Positions 32,928 through 45,300 of a stretch of DNA of 64,000 nt are shown one piece after another. Under the pieces are notes generated by a model, which was not told where the DNA came from, did no database searches, and worked only from the letters and a program-made list of their open reading frames with translations. Both the position numbers and the translations under genes were made by a program. Every line of letters begins with the position of its first letter. Positions within the stretch are counted from its first letter, which is position 1. Origin of the DNA: Ampelomyces quisqualis (lineage: Eukaryota > Ascomycota > Dothideomycetes > Pleosporales > Phaeosphaeriaceae); assembly GCA_018398575.1 (NCBI GenBank), contig JAGTXZ010000008.1:868001-932000 (forward strand). Reading direction: 5' to 3'.

Positions 32928-33291
32928 AGTTGGATTAGGCTCAAGACCCTGGAAAAGGGTAACCTTTTCGTTTGTTTCTTCACCGGATATCGAAACCCGA
33001 GTTTGATTGTACGTATCATTATTGAGGTATGCACTTTGTTGGTTCAGCCATAAATGCCGAACTGCATGCGTATGTGATTTTGTATTGCTTCAGTTGAACT
33101 CCCACAGTTCGTCTCGTGTCTACAGAAGTATGCAGCCGTGCTTCATTGAACAACGGGACCTCGGAATCAATATTGGTGGCAAGACTGCTGCGCCATCAAA
33201 GACGGCAATCTGCAGCACGATATGAAGTTTGTTTCTGAACTCCAAATTTAACGATACAAAAATGGAAGAACACAGTTCTAATCTGGTTATC

Positions 33292-35177
33292 TTACAGCTT
33301 CATGCCTAGAACCTTGTGCACGCGCAATGCCTGCCTGATGCTCAAGTCAAGCATGATCTCTTCACTGCCACCAGGGATAGCATATGCCCGTACGTCCCTG
33401 TACAGCCTCTCCACCTTCGCGCCTTGTCCACCGCGGCTGTAACTTAGTCCACCGAATATTTGACTTGCTTCCCTTGCGCAGAACTCGAAGGTTGTAGTAC
33501 TCTGCGCCTTCAAGCTAGCAATGGCACCGCCAAGCTTTAGCATAGCCTCCATCTCGTTCATCTTTTGGCACTGTATTGCATCAGCATGGTAGATACTCGG
33601 AAGGTGTGGAAAATTCCATACCTGATAAACTAGATTCTCCAGCCAGTTGTATGAAGCCTCGACCTGGCGCACCATATGTGCGAGCTTGAGGCGGATGACT
33701 GGATGATCGATGAGGCGCTTGCCGAAGGTCTTGCGCTTGTGAGCGTACTTCATGCTCTCTTCATAGCAGACTCGCGCAAAGCGCAAGCTTTGAATGATGA
33801 TGCCAATACGCTCGTGGTTGAAATTCGTCATCACCACCTTGAATCCCTGATTCTCCTTCCCGATTAGATTTTCGACGGGCACCTTGACATCTTCGAAAGT
33901 GATGTATGTTGTGCCACTGCTCCAGACACCTTGGCAGTCCATACGGCGGGTAGAAACACCCCCCGCATCGCGCTCGATGAGGAGCACAGACACGCCGTTC
34001 ATGCCTTCGCCGCCAGTCCGTACAGCAGTTGTGAAGTAATCTGACCAGATTCCATTGGTGATCCACTTCTTCTCTCCGTTGACGATGTAGTGCTTGCCAT
34101 CCTCGGAAAGCTTGGCTTCGCAGGTCAAGTTGGCGACATCGCTACCAGCATCTGTAATATCGTAAGTATGTGTACACAGAATCAAGTCTTGATACGCCCT
34201 TACCGGGTTCGGTGATGGCCAAGCAGATGCGCTTCTCACCACTTAGCAGAGCAGGACCAATGCGTTTGACAAGCTCGGGTTTGCCGAACTTGAAAAGTGG
34301 TGGTGCACCAATACCGTAGCCACCCAGGAGGTTCCACACAAGGCCACCGCTGCCTGTACGGGACAGCTCATCTGTGACGATCATCTCGTGGAAGTGGTCC
34401 CACTTTTCAGGAGGCACGCACTTGACTCTCTTGTCGGTGTATTGTGTGGGGTAGTGCATGCCTAGCAAACCTGCAAGGTAGCCACGGTCACCCAAATCTC
34501 GGAAGATCTCGTCGGGAACGCTCTTGGCCTCATCCCATTCTGTAACATTGGGCATAAGCTTCTCTTCGACCCATTCTCTGATTTCTGCGCGGAGGGCGAC
34601 GTGGGTTTCGTTGAAGTAGGGCGAGTGGTACTGCAAGAGTGAGCTCAGCGAAGATACAGCGAAGAGACTTCGTGAAAGAACATACTGTTTGATACCACGA
34701 AGGGTCTGCGTAAGGTATTATGTCGCCAAAAGAGTCGAACGGTTCGGACTCTTCGGCTGCGGCGGAAGTTGGCTGAGGCGCAATAACACCGGAGTTGGCC
34801 TCCGGCTTGACAAGATCCTTGGTCTCCTTCCTATCCTCCTTTGCGGCGGTTGCAGGAGCGGCGGTTGCAGGAGCGGCGGGAGGCGCGGCTTTTGTGTCTA
34901 GCGAACCGACTTGTAGTTGCTTCTGGTACTTCTTGAGGATGCTGTCGTTGTGATACTTCCAGAACTGCTTGGAGGCGTCTTTTCCGGCGACACGCTGGAG
35001 GACTACTGCTTATCAGCACAAGCATGCTAGAAGCTCTCGGGCGAACCCACTCTTTTTGCCTCCAGGATGCTCTTCTTGAAATTTTGAGAGATCGTAAACA
35101 TCTTCGTCAACGATGATGTAGAGATCGTTCGCTGTCTTGTGCGAAGCGACGTCAGCAGACGAGAAGCGTTTCGACAT
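33292..35177 (-). CDS. Cytochrome b5-acyl-CoA dehydrogenase fusion protein
   Basis: Join complement(35051..35177, 34686..35005, 34204..34630, 33622..34151, 33292..33570), 560 aa. N-terminal cytochrome b5 domain (residues 1-80) with haem ligands H37 in HPGG and H61 in FWKYHND. An Ala/Pro linker (about 85-130, with the repeat PATAA) joins it to a full acyl-CoA dehydrogenase (about 150-560): LAITEPDAGSDVANL is the FAD/substrate signature, KKWITNG, SGTTYITFEDVKVP, then QIFGGLSYSRGGQGAKVERLYRDVRAYAIPGGSEEI (quoted in part) at the C-terminus. Fungi commonly carry this fusion; the haem domain may accept electrons from the flavin. No SKL-type peroxisomal signal is present (ends VLGMKL). Four introns of 45, 55, 52 and 51 nt; the last is a stop-free multiple of three, removed here because family members read ENLVYQCQKMNE without a gap. 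Confidence 0.9.
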
Positions 35178-36598
35178 GATGCAGTATGAGGAAGAAAGGC
35201 AGTATGAAAGAGCAAGTGCTGTTACAAGGCGGAGGCACGATCAGAAGACAAAGAAGACAGGCTGGTTATAAGAAATGCGCCTTTCGACGTGGTCGGTTTC
35301 ATAGCTTTCACATGCCAGGCGACTCTATGCCAAGGGGTCTGGGGATGCTGCTGAAAATGGCCCTGGAACCGCAGATAGCGCATTTCGGGGTGCAGCGGCC
35401 GCTTGCTTTGATCTCGTGAGCGCAATGCATCTTCTGCCATTGGCTGCTAGCGTTTGCGGTCACGGGCGCCGGCTTACGTTGGTGTTTCGAGGGCGGAAGG
35501 CAAATAACGTCACCAGAGCAGAGTTGCCGCGGCACGTCTGTAACAGGTTAGACGCCGGACCTGGCTCTTTCACAAGCCGATTGCTCAACGCGCCCAAGGA
35601 CGTGTCACGACTCACGGCGCAGCGGTTTTTTGATGAGCAATCAATCACAACATATGTGGGGAACAAGCTGGGACAAGGGACGCAAAGTCTGGGAAGACTA
35701 TGTTATTAGAGTAATCGTGTATTAGTTACCTGCTGTGTGTCTTCCAATCGTTTGTTGATCTCTACAAAAGTTTGAAGCACTATACAGGCGATCTGAGCAC
35801 GAGCATGACGAAGCCAACCATCGCCTCAAACATTCACACTCCTCCGTCTGTCTGTGAAAAGGAAAGGTAGCGTAATTCTGGGATATCCTCACAGAAGCTC
35901 AACAAAGGAGGCGCCAAGGCGTGTGAGGATCAGTTGCATAAGACAGTCATGCAACATGCCAAATATCGCCATGTCTGAACCTCCAGACCTCTTCGAGTGT
36001 GGGTGCGAAGAGATGTTCGATAGCGAATTCAGTGAGATGACATATAACCAAGTACCCTCAATCGTGACGAGCTTGAGAATTTTCCCCATGAAGAGGCAAT
36101 GACTAACACACCAGCCTATCGACAATTCAAGACTGAATTCAATCACCATCCAGCAGCCAATAATATGTCCAGTTGGGTCTCAAGGCCACAAATATATCAT
36201 CGGCATCTGTCTTCAACACCCTGAGTCCCTACGCGCTGCCACTAACGCGTCCCCCAACCACGGAACGACAGGCCCTCGACGCAACAACCTGCCATACTCA
36301 TCTACCACCAACATACCTACCCTCTCCTAAATTCCATCACAATTCCATGGTCCCTGAGCTCAACATGGAGGCTAATCACCATACAGACCTCAAGGAACCC
36401 CCCATCATCTTCCAAAACGTCTGTCCCAACGCACATAGTCAGTGAATATTATCAGTAGCAGATATGAACCAGAAATATAAAAAGCCCACATTCTAATCGA
36501 ATCTCCATTTGGATAAATCTCACCGTTATTCAAAAACAAAACATCTATGAGACAGACATATTTGATACGACCGCAAAGCAAACCAAAATAAATAAATT
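35178..36598. other. Intergenic region, no gene supported
   Basis: 1.42 kb upstream of the acyl-CoA dehydrogenase gene. Open frames are short and unrelated to known motifs; AT content rises towards 36.6 kb. It should contain the dehydrogenase promoter. Confidence 0.45.
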
Positions 36599-37099
36599 AT
36601 GCCTCCCTCTACAATCCCAAGACGCCAAATCCACGTCATCAGGCTACACCACGCAGTGCCCAGCTACACAGAACCATACACCTTTGAAGAATGCATAGTG
36701 AGATGGAGACTCGCCGGTCCTGGGCAAACGCACATAGCAGGCGCTCAGCGCTCGCGCCAGGAATCGGTATACGCGCTTCCCCCGCAGGCGCAGACGGAGG
36801 CGGAGCGAGAACCAGCAGGGCAGAGCACAACAGACATGTCTGTGGGCGCTATGCTCAATCCGCAGGAGCGCAGGGGGGGAGAGCAACACGCGCTGTCTTG
36901 GAGTCAGTCACCTACGCCCTCGACGACTCGGGTACCTGCGCAATCTTCGGGTGCGATTGAGCCGGCTGCGGGCTTTCACGAGGCTGGGATACGTACGCTG
37001 CCCAGCGATATGTCGCCCAAGGTGTCTCCAGAGCCGGCTGCGGGATACGTGTGGTTTTCACAGTATCCTGGGCAGAAATGGACGGATCCGCGCATCTAG
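36599..37099 (+). CDS. Hypothetical protein (166 aa), possibly lineage-specific
   Basis: A single open frame from an ATG in an A/T-rich leader to a TAG at 37097. The protein starts MPPSTIPRRQIHVIRLHHAV, is rich in Pro, Ser, Gln and Gly in the middle and ends YPGQKWTDPRI. No signal peptide, membrane segment or known domain. A repeated phrase EPAAGF/EPAAGY near the end is the only internal pattern. Might be an orphan gene or chance; kept because the frame is the only substantial one in 2.6 kb and begins with a proper ATG. Confidence 0.35.
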   Translation: MPPSTIPRRQIHVIRLHHAVPSYTEPYTFEECIVRWRLAGPGQTHIAGAQRSRQESVYALPPQAQTEAEREPAGQSTTDMSVGAMLNPQERRGGEQHALSWSQSPTPSTTRVPAQSSGAIEPAAGFHEAGIRTLPSDMSPKVSPEPAAGYVWFSQYPGQKWTDPRI

Positions 37100-37790
37100 T
37101 GGGTGTGGTAACTATCTTCCATCTTTTGACATGGTGAGTACTGAAGCTGACAACTTGAGCTCCAAGACTACATCCACGGGTGCCGGTCAGGTGGAAGGAC
37201 ACGAAATTGCATGTGAGCAAGAAAGAATGTCTTGTGTTACATAAGATTGTATGGAAGAGTACCCTGAGAAGACTACCTTGTCAACGGCTAACATGTATAC
37301 TCCGCAGGACAAGGTTTTTGGGTTTTGGGTTTTGGTTTCCTTCGTACTCACCGCGGTAGAAGGATCGCACCGTGCAATTTGGTTATAATCAATAATGAAA
37401 TGTGAGATGAAGAAAGTCAGAATCCGTGCCGTTGTGTTGAGCGCGCTCGTATGCCGTGTAGCTGCTCGCTCTGCTGCTGTTGCGACTTGACAGAGTCGGA
37501 GGCTAGCAGAGTTGATAGCCCGTGGTCCAAGCACATCGGACCATGGCACCAAGCGCTATAGTCAGACGCTTTCTCAGCCAAACCTTGGTACCGATGTGAA
37601 AGACTCGCCGAAGAAAGTCTAGTACTTGTTCCGAACGATGGGTGTAGATCGAAGCATGTTTATAGATTGCCTAAGCAGCCTCCTCTGCTGTCGAATCCTG
37701 TGCTAGTTCGTCTGCCGCTTCTGACTCGATTGTGTTCAATGAGTAATTGCTTGATTGCCAGCGTCGCCGTTGACGCCTCTCACCGAATGT
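37100..37790. other. Intergenic region, no gene seen
   Basis: 691 bp between the hypothetical ORF and the 3' end of the PIN/RGG gene. A stretch of AAACCC-like repeats on the minus strand (37314-37338, GTTTTTGGGTTTTGGGTTTT on the plus strand) is telomere-like in look but too short to call. Confidence 0.45.
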
Positions 37791-39201
37791 CTAGTTCGGC
37801 TCCCACAGCTTTCGTCCACGGCCACCGCGCACAGGACTCGCATGGACGACCGGTCGAGTGAAGGAGTTCGGATCCAGGGGCTGGTTGGGGTCGTGACGAG
37901 GCGCAGGCGGAGCACGGACGGCTGGGCCAGGAGCAACGTAGGCACCACGCGGTGCAAAGTTGCCGCGGCCTCGGAACGGTGGCGGTCCACCTCGTCCGCG
38001 GGGCGGGACATGATGTCCACGCCCGCCGCGCGGAGAGTGGTGCTGGTTTGTACGGCCGAAGTCGTTGGGGTCGAACACGCGCTGATTGTTGGTCGCCGCC
38101 GCAGGACCCTTTGGGGCCTTGAAGAGCACAGCATCTTCTTCGTCAGATTCAACCACATGTTTGATCTCGGAGACGTGGCTGGACTTGGGTCGCTCAGCGG
38201 TCTTGGGTGCGCTGGGTGAAACGGTCGTCTGTGTCTCGAGCTGCTGCAGAGTCAAGTGGTTCCTGTACTCGCGATCCTCGCGCGCTACTGCGTCGCGCAG
38301 CTGCTCCAAGCGCTTAGCCCGAATGCCAAACTTCTGCGCGATTCCTTGCTTTGTAGGGTCGTTCGTGAGAAGAATGAAGGACTCGAGAGCAGCGTCGGGA
38401 TTCTCCTCCTTGTTGATGCGCCAGAGAATGTGGCTGAAGAGCGGCTGGAGGTAGACAGGGACAGCGCGCTTGAGACCTTTCTCGTGGCGCGGGAGGTCGC
38501 TGCTGTTGCGGGTCGTCTGGTCCGGAGACTCCAGGAGCAGCGCAGCAGCCTTCTCTTTGTGCTTGGTGTCGTCGGCCGACTCGATGCTCTTGCTCAAGAA
38601 TGACTTGGGCGACTCGGGCGTCCTGAGCGCGCCATCGAGGCTGTGGGTGGAGCTCATGGAGGTCTCGTCAGAGAGGTCGAGAGCATTGAACGAGCTCTCG
38701 AGGTCCTCGTGGTAGTCGTCCTCGTCCTCGTCCTCGTCCGACGCGCTGTCGTCCATTGACAGCAGAGTCTCGGGGAGCATGAACTTCTCGACCTCTGTCC
38801 ATGTCGTGTATGCCTCGTCGGCGCCCTCGAGCTTGACGCGGTTGGCGACGTCGCCGGGCACCGACGTAATCTCGTCGAGCCACTTGACGGCTTCGCGGGC
38901 GTCGGCGTTGATGCGCTCCGTGCCCGTCTTCAGGCGGTGCAGCTGGGTCAGTGCTGGGCGGACAGTTAGTGCAGGGACGGCCGATGACGGAGTGCGGGCG
39001 CATACTGTGGAGGGGGACGTAGAGGCGTGTGGCGCCCTGCGAGACCCATTTGCGGATGCCGTCGCGGGTGCTCTTCTTGACGCCGGCGATCAGGGCAGTG
39101 TCGTCGACGATGCAGTGGAACATCTTGCGCTTGGGCGGCTCGGGCGGGCGCATGGTGGCGTCGGCCTTTGCATCCCGTGGCGGGAACGTGCTGCGACGCA
39201 T
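37791..39201 (-). CDS. PIN-like domain protein with C-terminal RGG region
   Basis: Join complement(39006..39201, 37791..38953), 452 aa. Residues 25-110 look like a PIN nuclease-type domain: MFHCIVDDTALIAGVKK has the N-terminal Asp of the fold, followed by GIRKWVSQGATRLYVPLHTL, then LTQLHRLKTGTERINADAREAVKWLDEI with further acidic residues. This resembles fungal Nmd4-type PIN proteins linked to nonsense-mediated decay; that assignment is by pattern only. An acidic stretch (SASDEDEDEDDYHED) follows at about 140-155, then a helical middle (VYLQPLFSHILWRINKEENP) and a Gly/Arg/Pro-rich C-terminus (RGGRGHHVPPRGRGG, FRGRGNFAPRG) expected to bind RNA. The start is the ATG at 39201; a second in-frame ATG lies 16 codons on. 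Intron 52 nt. Confidence 0.7.
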
Positions 39202-39698
39202 CGCGGGCGGTGCGCGTAGAAGTGATGGTGTGTACGGGGGCAGTATGGAGAGTGCGAGGGGCGTTGGGGGCGCTTATGGCAGCAGCAGCAGTGGCGTCTC
39301 TGGGTGCGAGCGGGTTTGTTGGGCGCCAGAACAAGCCGTCAGTGTCGGCGCACTGCCTCAGGGCGTGACCATCATCATGGCGCGGGTTTGTCGCGGTGCG
39401 GGAGCGAGTGAGTCAGTCTGGCCCATGGCGCGGGCAACGGCGCTCATGGTCGGGCGACGTGGAGGGGTTGGGCAGGTGAAGACCGTCTGTCCGCTCTACA
39501 TGTCATCAGTCATCAGTCACCAAGCCTTCCAGGTGCGCACGCCAAGTGGATGCATGCCTCTCCTCTTTCCTGGCATCAGCCACACCTGCGCCACACCTGC
39601 GCCACATGCTGGCCATAGAGTCCACTGGGCATCCAACGTCAATCAATCACGACTTCGTATTTTAGTCGGCGGTTCTTCTCATCGCAGCAAGTCATGGC
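39202..39698. other. Intergenic region, no gene seen
   Basis: 497 bp between two minus-strand genes: promoter of the PIN/RGG gene and 3' end of the TRAX gene. A CACACCTGCGC direct repeat sits at 39580-39603. Confidence 0.5.
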
Positions 39699-40702
39699 TC
39701 AGTAGGTCTCCACCTCGGGCCGCCGGTCCCCTCCCACATCCGGCATCCATCCCTTTGGCCTTTCTGATCCTCGAACAGTAAGCCCATATAGCGCCTTCTC
39801 CACCTTGTCGACACACTCTCGCATCACCGGCATCTTCTTCGACTCCAGCTCGTACGCAAACTTGGACCCTCCTGGCGCATCAAACATCTCGAGCTGCAGC
39901 CGGATAGCACGGAGATCATCGAGCACACTGCGAGGTTTTGGCGCGCCTTGAGTGGCTGGTACTTGCTCGTCAAGGTCCATCTTGTCGCCGACATCTTCCG
40001 AGCTTGCTTCTTGCTTGACTCTCTTGTGTGGGTTTGGTTTGCCTGCGGGAAGTTTGCCGCTTGTTGCCATGGAGGTGACGGAAAATCGCATCAACTCGCC
40101 CGTCATGTCGCAAATGCCGAGAATGTAGTCATCCGGGGTGAGCAGTACAGCACCTCCCTCACCACTCATTGCAGTAATTTTTGCCTGCGCCTCCTCGCAG
40201 GATATGACTGATTGAGTCTCGAGGTAGTGGTGGAAGCTCAATGCCTCCATGAACTCTTGGTTGCCGCCAGTGATGTTGTGGGAATACCGATACGCATTAA
40301 GTCCTTGCAAATCGGCTGAAATGCTCTTGTACTGGCTCTCAATGATCTCCCAATACGGTGCGTTGTTTTTGTTGACAAATTGAGGCACTGGCTGGCCAAC
40401 GTCGCGGACCCTGATTCAATTAGCACATTTGTTTGCCGGTGGTTGCCGTCATTGTTGACCTTTGTAGCGTGAAAATACTACGAACACGTCAGTTTCGAAA
40501 GCCTGGGGCCTTGCGCCATGATATAGTACATCTTCTTGCTCGCCGCGGTAATGTCGCGCGATGCCTTGATCGTCCTCTCACGTCGATCGTGGTGCTCGTC
40601 CAACTCTTTTCTGAATCCCTCAAACATGGTCGCAAAGCGCGATGGCGGCTGCTCTGGCTTTGCTTCAGCCATTGAGTCGTCTCTTGATCTTTTGGGTCCC
40701 AT
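39699..40702 (-). CDS. Translin-associated protein X (TRAX)
   Basis: Join complement(40530..40702, 40460..40477, 39699..40410), 300 aa. TRAX is the catalytic partner of translin in the C3PO endoribonuclease, which cuts tRNA leaders and small RNA passenger strands. The translin fold runs from about residue 20 to 290: MFEGFRKELDEHHDRRERTIKASRDITAASKK, then IFTLQR, PYWEIIESQYKSISADLQGLNAYRYSHNITGG, LTPDDYILGICDMTGELMRFSVTS and a final helix (SKFAYELESKKMPVMRECV); motifs quoted in parts. The acidic residues of the TRAX active site should be those in FMEALSF and DMTGELMR. The N-terminus has a basic patch PKRSR. Exon 2 is only 18 nt and encodes IFTLQR with its flanking codons split across both introns (52 and 49 nt). 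Divergent from GPI14, 262 bp away. Confidence 0.92.
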
Positions 40703-40964
40703 TAGTCTGTGAGGTTGATGTCTACAAGCAAGACGTCAAGCAAACGACTAGTGCAGGAAGCCACTTGCGTACCTGTCTACTTTGAGCCTAGCTCATTTCG
40801 GTTGGCCTTTCCCCTACTTCGTACAGCAGAACACCTTTGCCAAATCTGACACGCGATTGGCATCTCTTTGTGTGTTCGTTGTTGTCACCATCCCTATTGC
40901 ACTTTTATGGATGATACAACAGTCTCCACTTCGGGCTTATCTCCTCTACGTCTCGCCTGTCATC
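40703..40964. promoter_or_regulatory. Shared divergent promoter of TRAX and GPI14
   Basis: 262 bp between the start codons of TRAX (minus) and the GPI mannosyltransferase (plus). The plus-strand frame of GPI14 stays open through most of it from a TTG, but no ATG other than 40910 precedes 40965. Confidence 0.5.
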
Positions 40965-42303
40965 ATGGCGCTTTCCTCCTTTTTTCAGTCTCCACGTGCC
41001 GTCTTCTCTGCCTCCACCGTCCTACGCGCAGCCTTCCTCATCTACGGTCTTTGGCAAGATGCAAACTCGCCAATGAAATACACCGATATAGACTACTATG
41101 TCTTTACTGACGCTGCACGGTTCATTGCCCATGGCCAATCGCCATATGCTCGAGATACTTATCGTTACACGCCCCTTCTTGCCTGGCTTATTTACCCAAC
41201 TGTCTGGCCCGGTAAATTTTGGTTCTCTTTTGGCAAGGTGCTGTTTGCAATCGGGGACGTTGCTGCGGGATGGATGATGTTTCGCATCTTGAAAGATTAC
41301 CGTAAGATGGGAGATGAACGGGCGTTGAAGTTTGCGAGCATCTGGTTGTTAAACCCAATGGTTGCGACTATTAGCACGAGAGGAAGCTCAGAAGGGCTGT
41401 TGGGCGTCTTCGTTACAGCGCTTTTGTGGGCTGTGCTTGCGAAACGGACTGCGATGGCAGGATTTCTACTAGGAATCGCTGTGCATTTTAAGATTTACCC
41501 TTTCGTCTATGCAACTTCAATCATTTGGTGGCTCGACGCCGAAACGATTGGGCAAAGGAAAACCAAGGAGAAGACTCCCTCGCGTTCAGCAGTCGACCAG
41601 TTCTTGGCCTTTTTGACACCACAAAGGATGGCGCTCGCCATCTACAGTTTCATAACCTTCGCTGCCCTCAATGTGGTCATGTACTACATGTATGGCTACC
41701 CATTTCTGGAGCACAGCTACTTCTACCACCTCACCCGGATCGATCATCGCCACAACTTCTCGCCCTATAACACCCTGCTGTACCTGAACTCCTCACCACA
41801 TGTCACTTCACCGTCGTTCGAGCTGGAACGCCTAGCTTTCGTACCGCAACTACTTCTCAGCGCCGTCTTCATCCCCCTAGCCTTAGCGAAGAAAGACCTG
41901 CCCAGCACGATGTTAGCGCAGACCTTTGCATTTGTGACTTTCAACAAGGTCTGCACAAGTCAGGTAAGTGCATCACCTCCGATACTTTCTAACTAGCGGT
42001 TGACGTGTAGGATAGTACTTTCTCTGGTACATGATGTTCCTCCCGTACTACCTCCCCGACTCCACACTCCTACAATCACCCGCGATCGGCATTTCAGCCC
42101 TCGTACTCTGGATCACAGGACAAGTCGCCTGGTTGCAGCAAGGTTTCCAACTCGAATTCAACGGGCATTCCACCTTTGTGCCAGGACTCTGGGCATCCGG
42201 GATTCTTTTCTTTCTTGTCAATGTTGGACTCCTCGGCATCATTGTCAACGACACGAAGAGTAAATCAGGAAGGCACAGCAGCGTATCGAAGAAAACATCC
42301 TGA
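40965..42303 (+). CDS. GPI14: GPI mannosyltransferase 1 (PIG-M/Gpi14)
   Basis: Join 40965..41963 and 42016..42303, 428 aa. ER-membrane enzyme that adds the first (alpha-1,4) mannose to the GPI anchor precursor from dolichol-phosphate mannose. The first lumenal loop has the catalytic DxD (YTDIDYYVFTDAA, D41 and D43), followed by the family phrases RDTYRYTPLLAWLIYP and HFKIYPFVYA, then FSPYNTLLYLNS and TFAFVTFNKVCTSQYFLWYMMFLPYYLP (quoted in part). About ten hydrophobic segments. The start at 40965 gives the usual short N-terminus (MALSSFFQSPRAVFSASTVL); an upstream in-frame ATG at 40910 would add 18 residues. The intron (52 nt) uses acceptor ...GGATAG before TACTTT. Its 3' end lies only 78 bp from that of the converging ABC gene. 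Confidence 0.93.
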
Positions 42304-42381
42304 CATAACTACAAACAAAACTAGAGAAAGACAATCGAACACAAGGCAGGCAATGAAGCCCCTTTTCTTTCTTCACAAGTA

Positions 42382-45300
42382 TTACAAATCCTCCCTTTCG
42401 CCCCTCAACAATCTCCCAAAAGCCCCACCCTTCTTCCTCTTCAACTCCCCAAAACTCCCCTGCTCCACCACCCGCCCTTTGTCCAACATTACCACATGCT
42501 CCGCAATCGCCATCATCTCCCTGGCATGCGTGATAATAATCACAGTCATTCGCTTCTGCGGCTCTTTCCCTTTCCCTCCTGCGCACCCACTCTCGAGCAC
42601 TTTATCGTCCCAGAACCCTCCCATGCGTGATCTCGGCGACATGGACGGACTCGTACTCGCAAATTCTTTATCGTCCGCGCAGAAGCCGGCTGTTTGCGAG
42701 CGCGGCGACATGGGCGGAGTATGTCTTTGCACGAGCGACTTATCACGCAGTAGGTTCTTGATTGTGTCCCGCACCACGCCGGCTGAGACTATATCCAGAG
42801 CGCTGGTCGCCTCATCCAGGACCAGAATATCGGGTTCGCGCACGAGCGCACGCGCAATCGCTAGACGCTGCGCTTGGCCGCCCGATAGTCCTGTTCCGCC
42901 CTCGCCCACGAGCGTCGCATAGCCGTTTGGCAGGCTGTCGATGAACGCCGCGATACCAGCTGCGTGCGCTGCGGTGCGGATGCTGGTCATGCTCGACATG
43001 TGCGACGACGGGGACAGGCCGTACGCGATGTTCTGCGCAATGGTGCCTGGGAAGATGGTGGGTGTTTGTGATACAATGGCCATGCGAGCGCGTAGAGACG
43101 TCGTGTTTAGACTCTTGATTGACGAGCCGGATACAGTCAGATCTGGAGCGCGAAGCGTGTTGGTGTCTGGTTCGTACAGTTTGAGCAACAGCGCTGCGAT
43201 GGTGGATTTGCCGGACCCAGAGGACCCCACGATCGCGGTGCAACTTCCGCGCGGAATGGTGAAGGACACGTCGTGTAGGACCTGTACGTCTTTACGGGTT
43301 GGGTAGGTGAAGTTTACGTTGTTGAATACAATGTCGCGTGCTTCGTGTATTTCGATTGTGCCCGTGAGTTCGTGGGATGTAGTAGGCATGCGTGCGAGGC
43401 GGAGAAGACGCGATCCAGCTTCTCTAGAGATGTTGATTTGCGTGATGTAATTGCTCATATAGTGTACGTGGTTAACACTGAGCATGAGGATCAGAAAAGT
43501 CTCTGTGATTTGCGAGACGGTGTACTCGTTCTTTGACACGAGAACAGCGCCGTACCAAAAGAGTAGGATAGCGACGAAGAGTACGCCCGCGAAGTTGAGG
43601 CCGAATATGGAGCCAGAGTAGAGCGCACGTTTGATACCGACGTTAACGGCAGCAGTGGTCGCTGCTTTGTATTTTCTACGGAAATGATCTTCGAGGTTCA
43701 AGCAGCGTACTGTGCGGATATTCACAAACGTTTCGTGAAGGAGCTGGCCCACCTCGTCGTCGGCTTCGTTTGAGAGTCTCTCCCAGTGACTGCTAATCAT
43801 GTTGTATACTTTTGTGATGATGAAGATGGCAGGCGCGCATGCTAGAGCGACGAGGGCGAGTTTCCACGATGTAACCAAGCTCCATGTTATCGAGATACAA
43901 ATCATGAATAAGATTGTAATGAAGATACCTGCGAATCGACCGGGCAGGTTACGAGCCTCTTCAGCAAAATGATCGAGGGTTTCTGCGAGACGAGATACGC
44001 TATTTTCCTCACGATCGAAGAATTCCCGAGGCTGTAGTAGGATGCGTCGCATTGCTTCGACTTTGAGTGCATGTGCCCATGACTGAGCAACAGAGTCAGC
44101 GAGGAAAAACAGCTGATATGTGGCTAGCCCGTCACCAATGGCTATACCAAGGATAGCCATTGCGTATTCTAGCGAGCGTTTGGACTGATTCCCAGTATTG
44201 TAGAACGTCGTAAGAAGCTGAGCGAATATCCATGCAAACAGAGGCGTGCAGGCTGAATGTATGCATGCACAAAAAATGGCTGCCATGAGCAGCATTCGCG
44301 GACGCCACTGCAGCATAGGCCAGACGGACTTGAAGATTTCCATGATTGGCAATGAGTCTGTCGGAACAGACTTTGTAGGATCACTTTGGCTACCCCCTAA
44401 TCGCAGCTTGGTCCGTAACTTCTGGCCTGTGGATGCCTTCTGCTCTTGAACCAAAGGTGCGTTCCTGCCGGTCGATATCGAAAGTCGTCGAGGATATGTG
44501 CTACCTCGCATGACAGGCCGTGAAGAAGCCATGGAGACTGGTCGAGACCCATAGTCTTTCGACATAGTCATTGGACGATTGTATGAAATGACACCAGAGA
44601 GGCGTTTGCGTTGCGAACTCGGTCGTGAAGAAAGATCGTGAAACTGAAAAGCACCGGGCGCAGAAGACGGCATACCCGGAGGAAGCTTGACAGAGTCGAG
44701 ATCTGAAGAACAGTCGATCGATAAGTGAGGGGACTCGGAACTGCTTGTACGTCCTTCTTCGTGTTTGGTCAGACGCTTCTCGAAGCCAGCCAAAAGCCCA
44801 CCTGCAAAAGACTCGCGGCCTTTACTCAGGAATGGCGACAAGACGTTCTCTGCAAAAAGTACAGCAGAAATTGGTCGGTGCATCGGACTGTGTAGATTCC
44901 AGGAACCCTCGTCGTAAAGCGATATCATCTCGTCCATTTCGTCGCGATTGTCAGAGTCTTCATCGTTACTTGCTGCTTCTTTATCCTCCTCGCGGTCCGC
45001 AAGTAGCGCTTGAAAAGCTCCAGGATGAGCTTCGAGTTCTTTCCGGTATCCTTCTTGCACGACCTGCGCATCTTCCATTAGGTAGAGAAAGTCGTCTGAT
45101 TGGATCTGGGAGATGTCGTGAGTAATAACAATTGTAGTCTTTCCTTTCCGCCAGTGTTTGATCGCGTGCAGAATCGCACCTCGGGTTATATAATCGAGGG
45201 CACTGGTAGATTCATCTAGAATCAGGACCGGAGCATCACGAATCTTCGCACGAGCCAGTGCTATTCTTTGCTTTTGACCTCCACTCAATGAGCTGCCCTT

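Larger units (their letters stand above)
32810..33291. other. 3' side of the AT-rich island
   Basis: 482 bp between the SurE-like gene and the 3' end of the acyl-CoA dehydrogenase gene. It contains a 16 bp imperfect inverted repeat (32841-32856 and 32909-32924) and the right copy of the direct repeat. No gene seen. Confidence 0.5.

Noticed and set aside
37314..37338. Telomere-like TTTTGGG repeats
   Set aside because: Only two or three imperfect units in mid-chromosome context with genes on both sides.
42245..42586. Minus-strand open frame with Cys/Gly-rich sequence over the 3' ends of GPI14 and the ABC gene
   Set aside because: Overlaps the NBD2 coding sequence in another frame and has no independent support.
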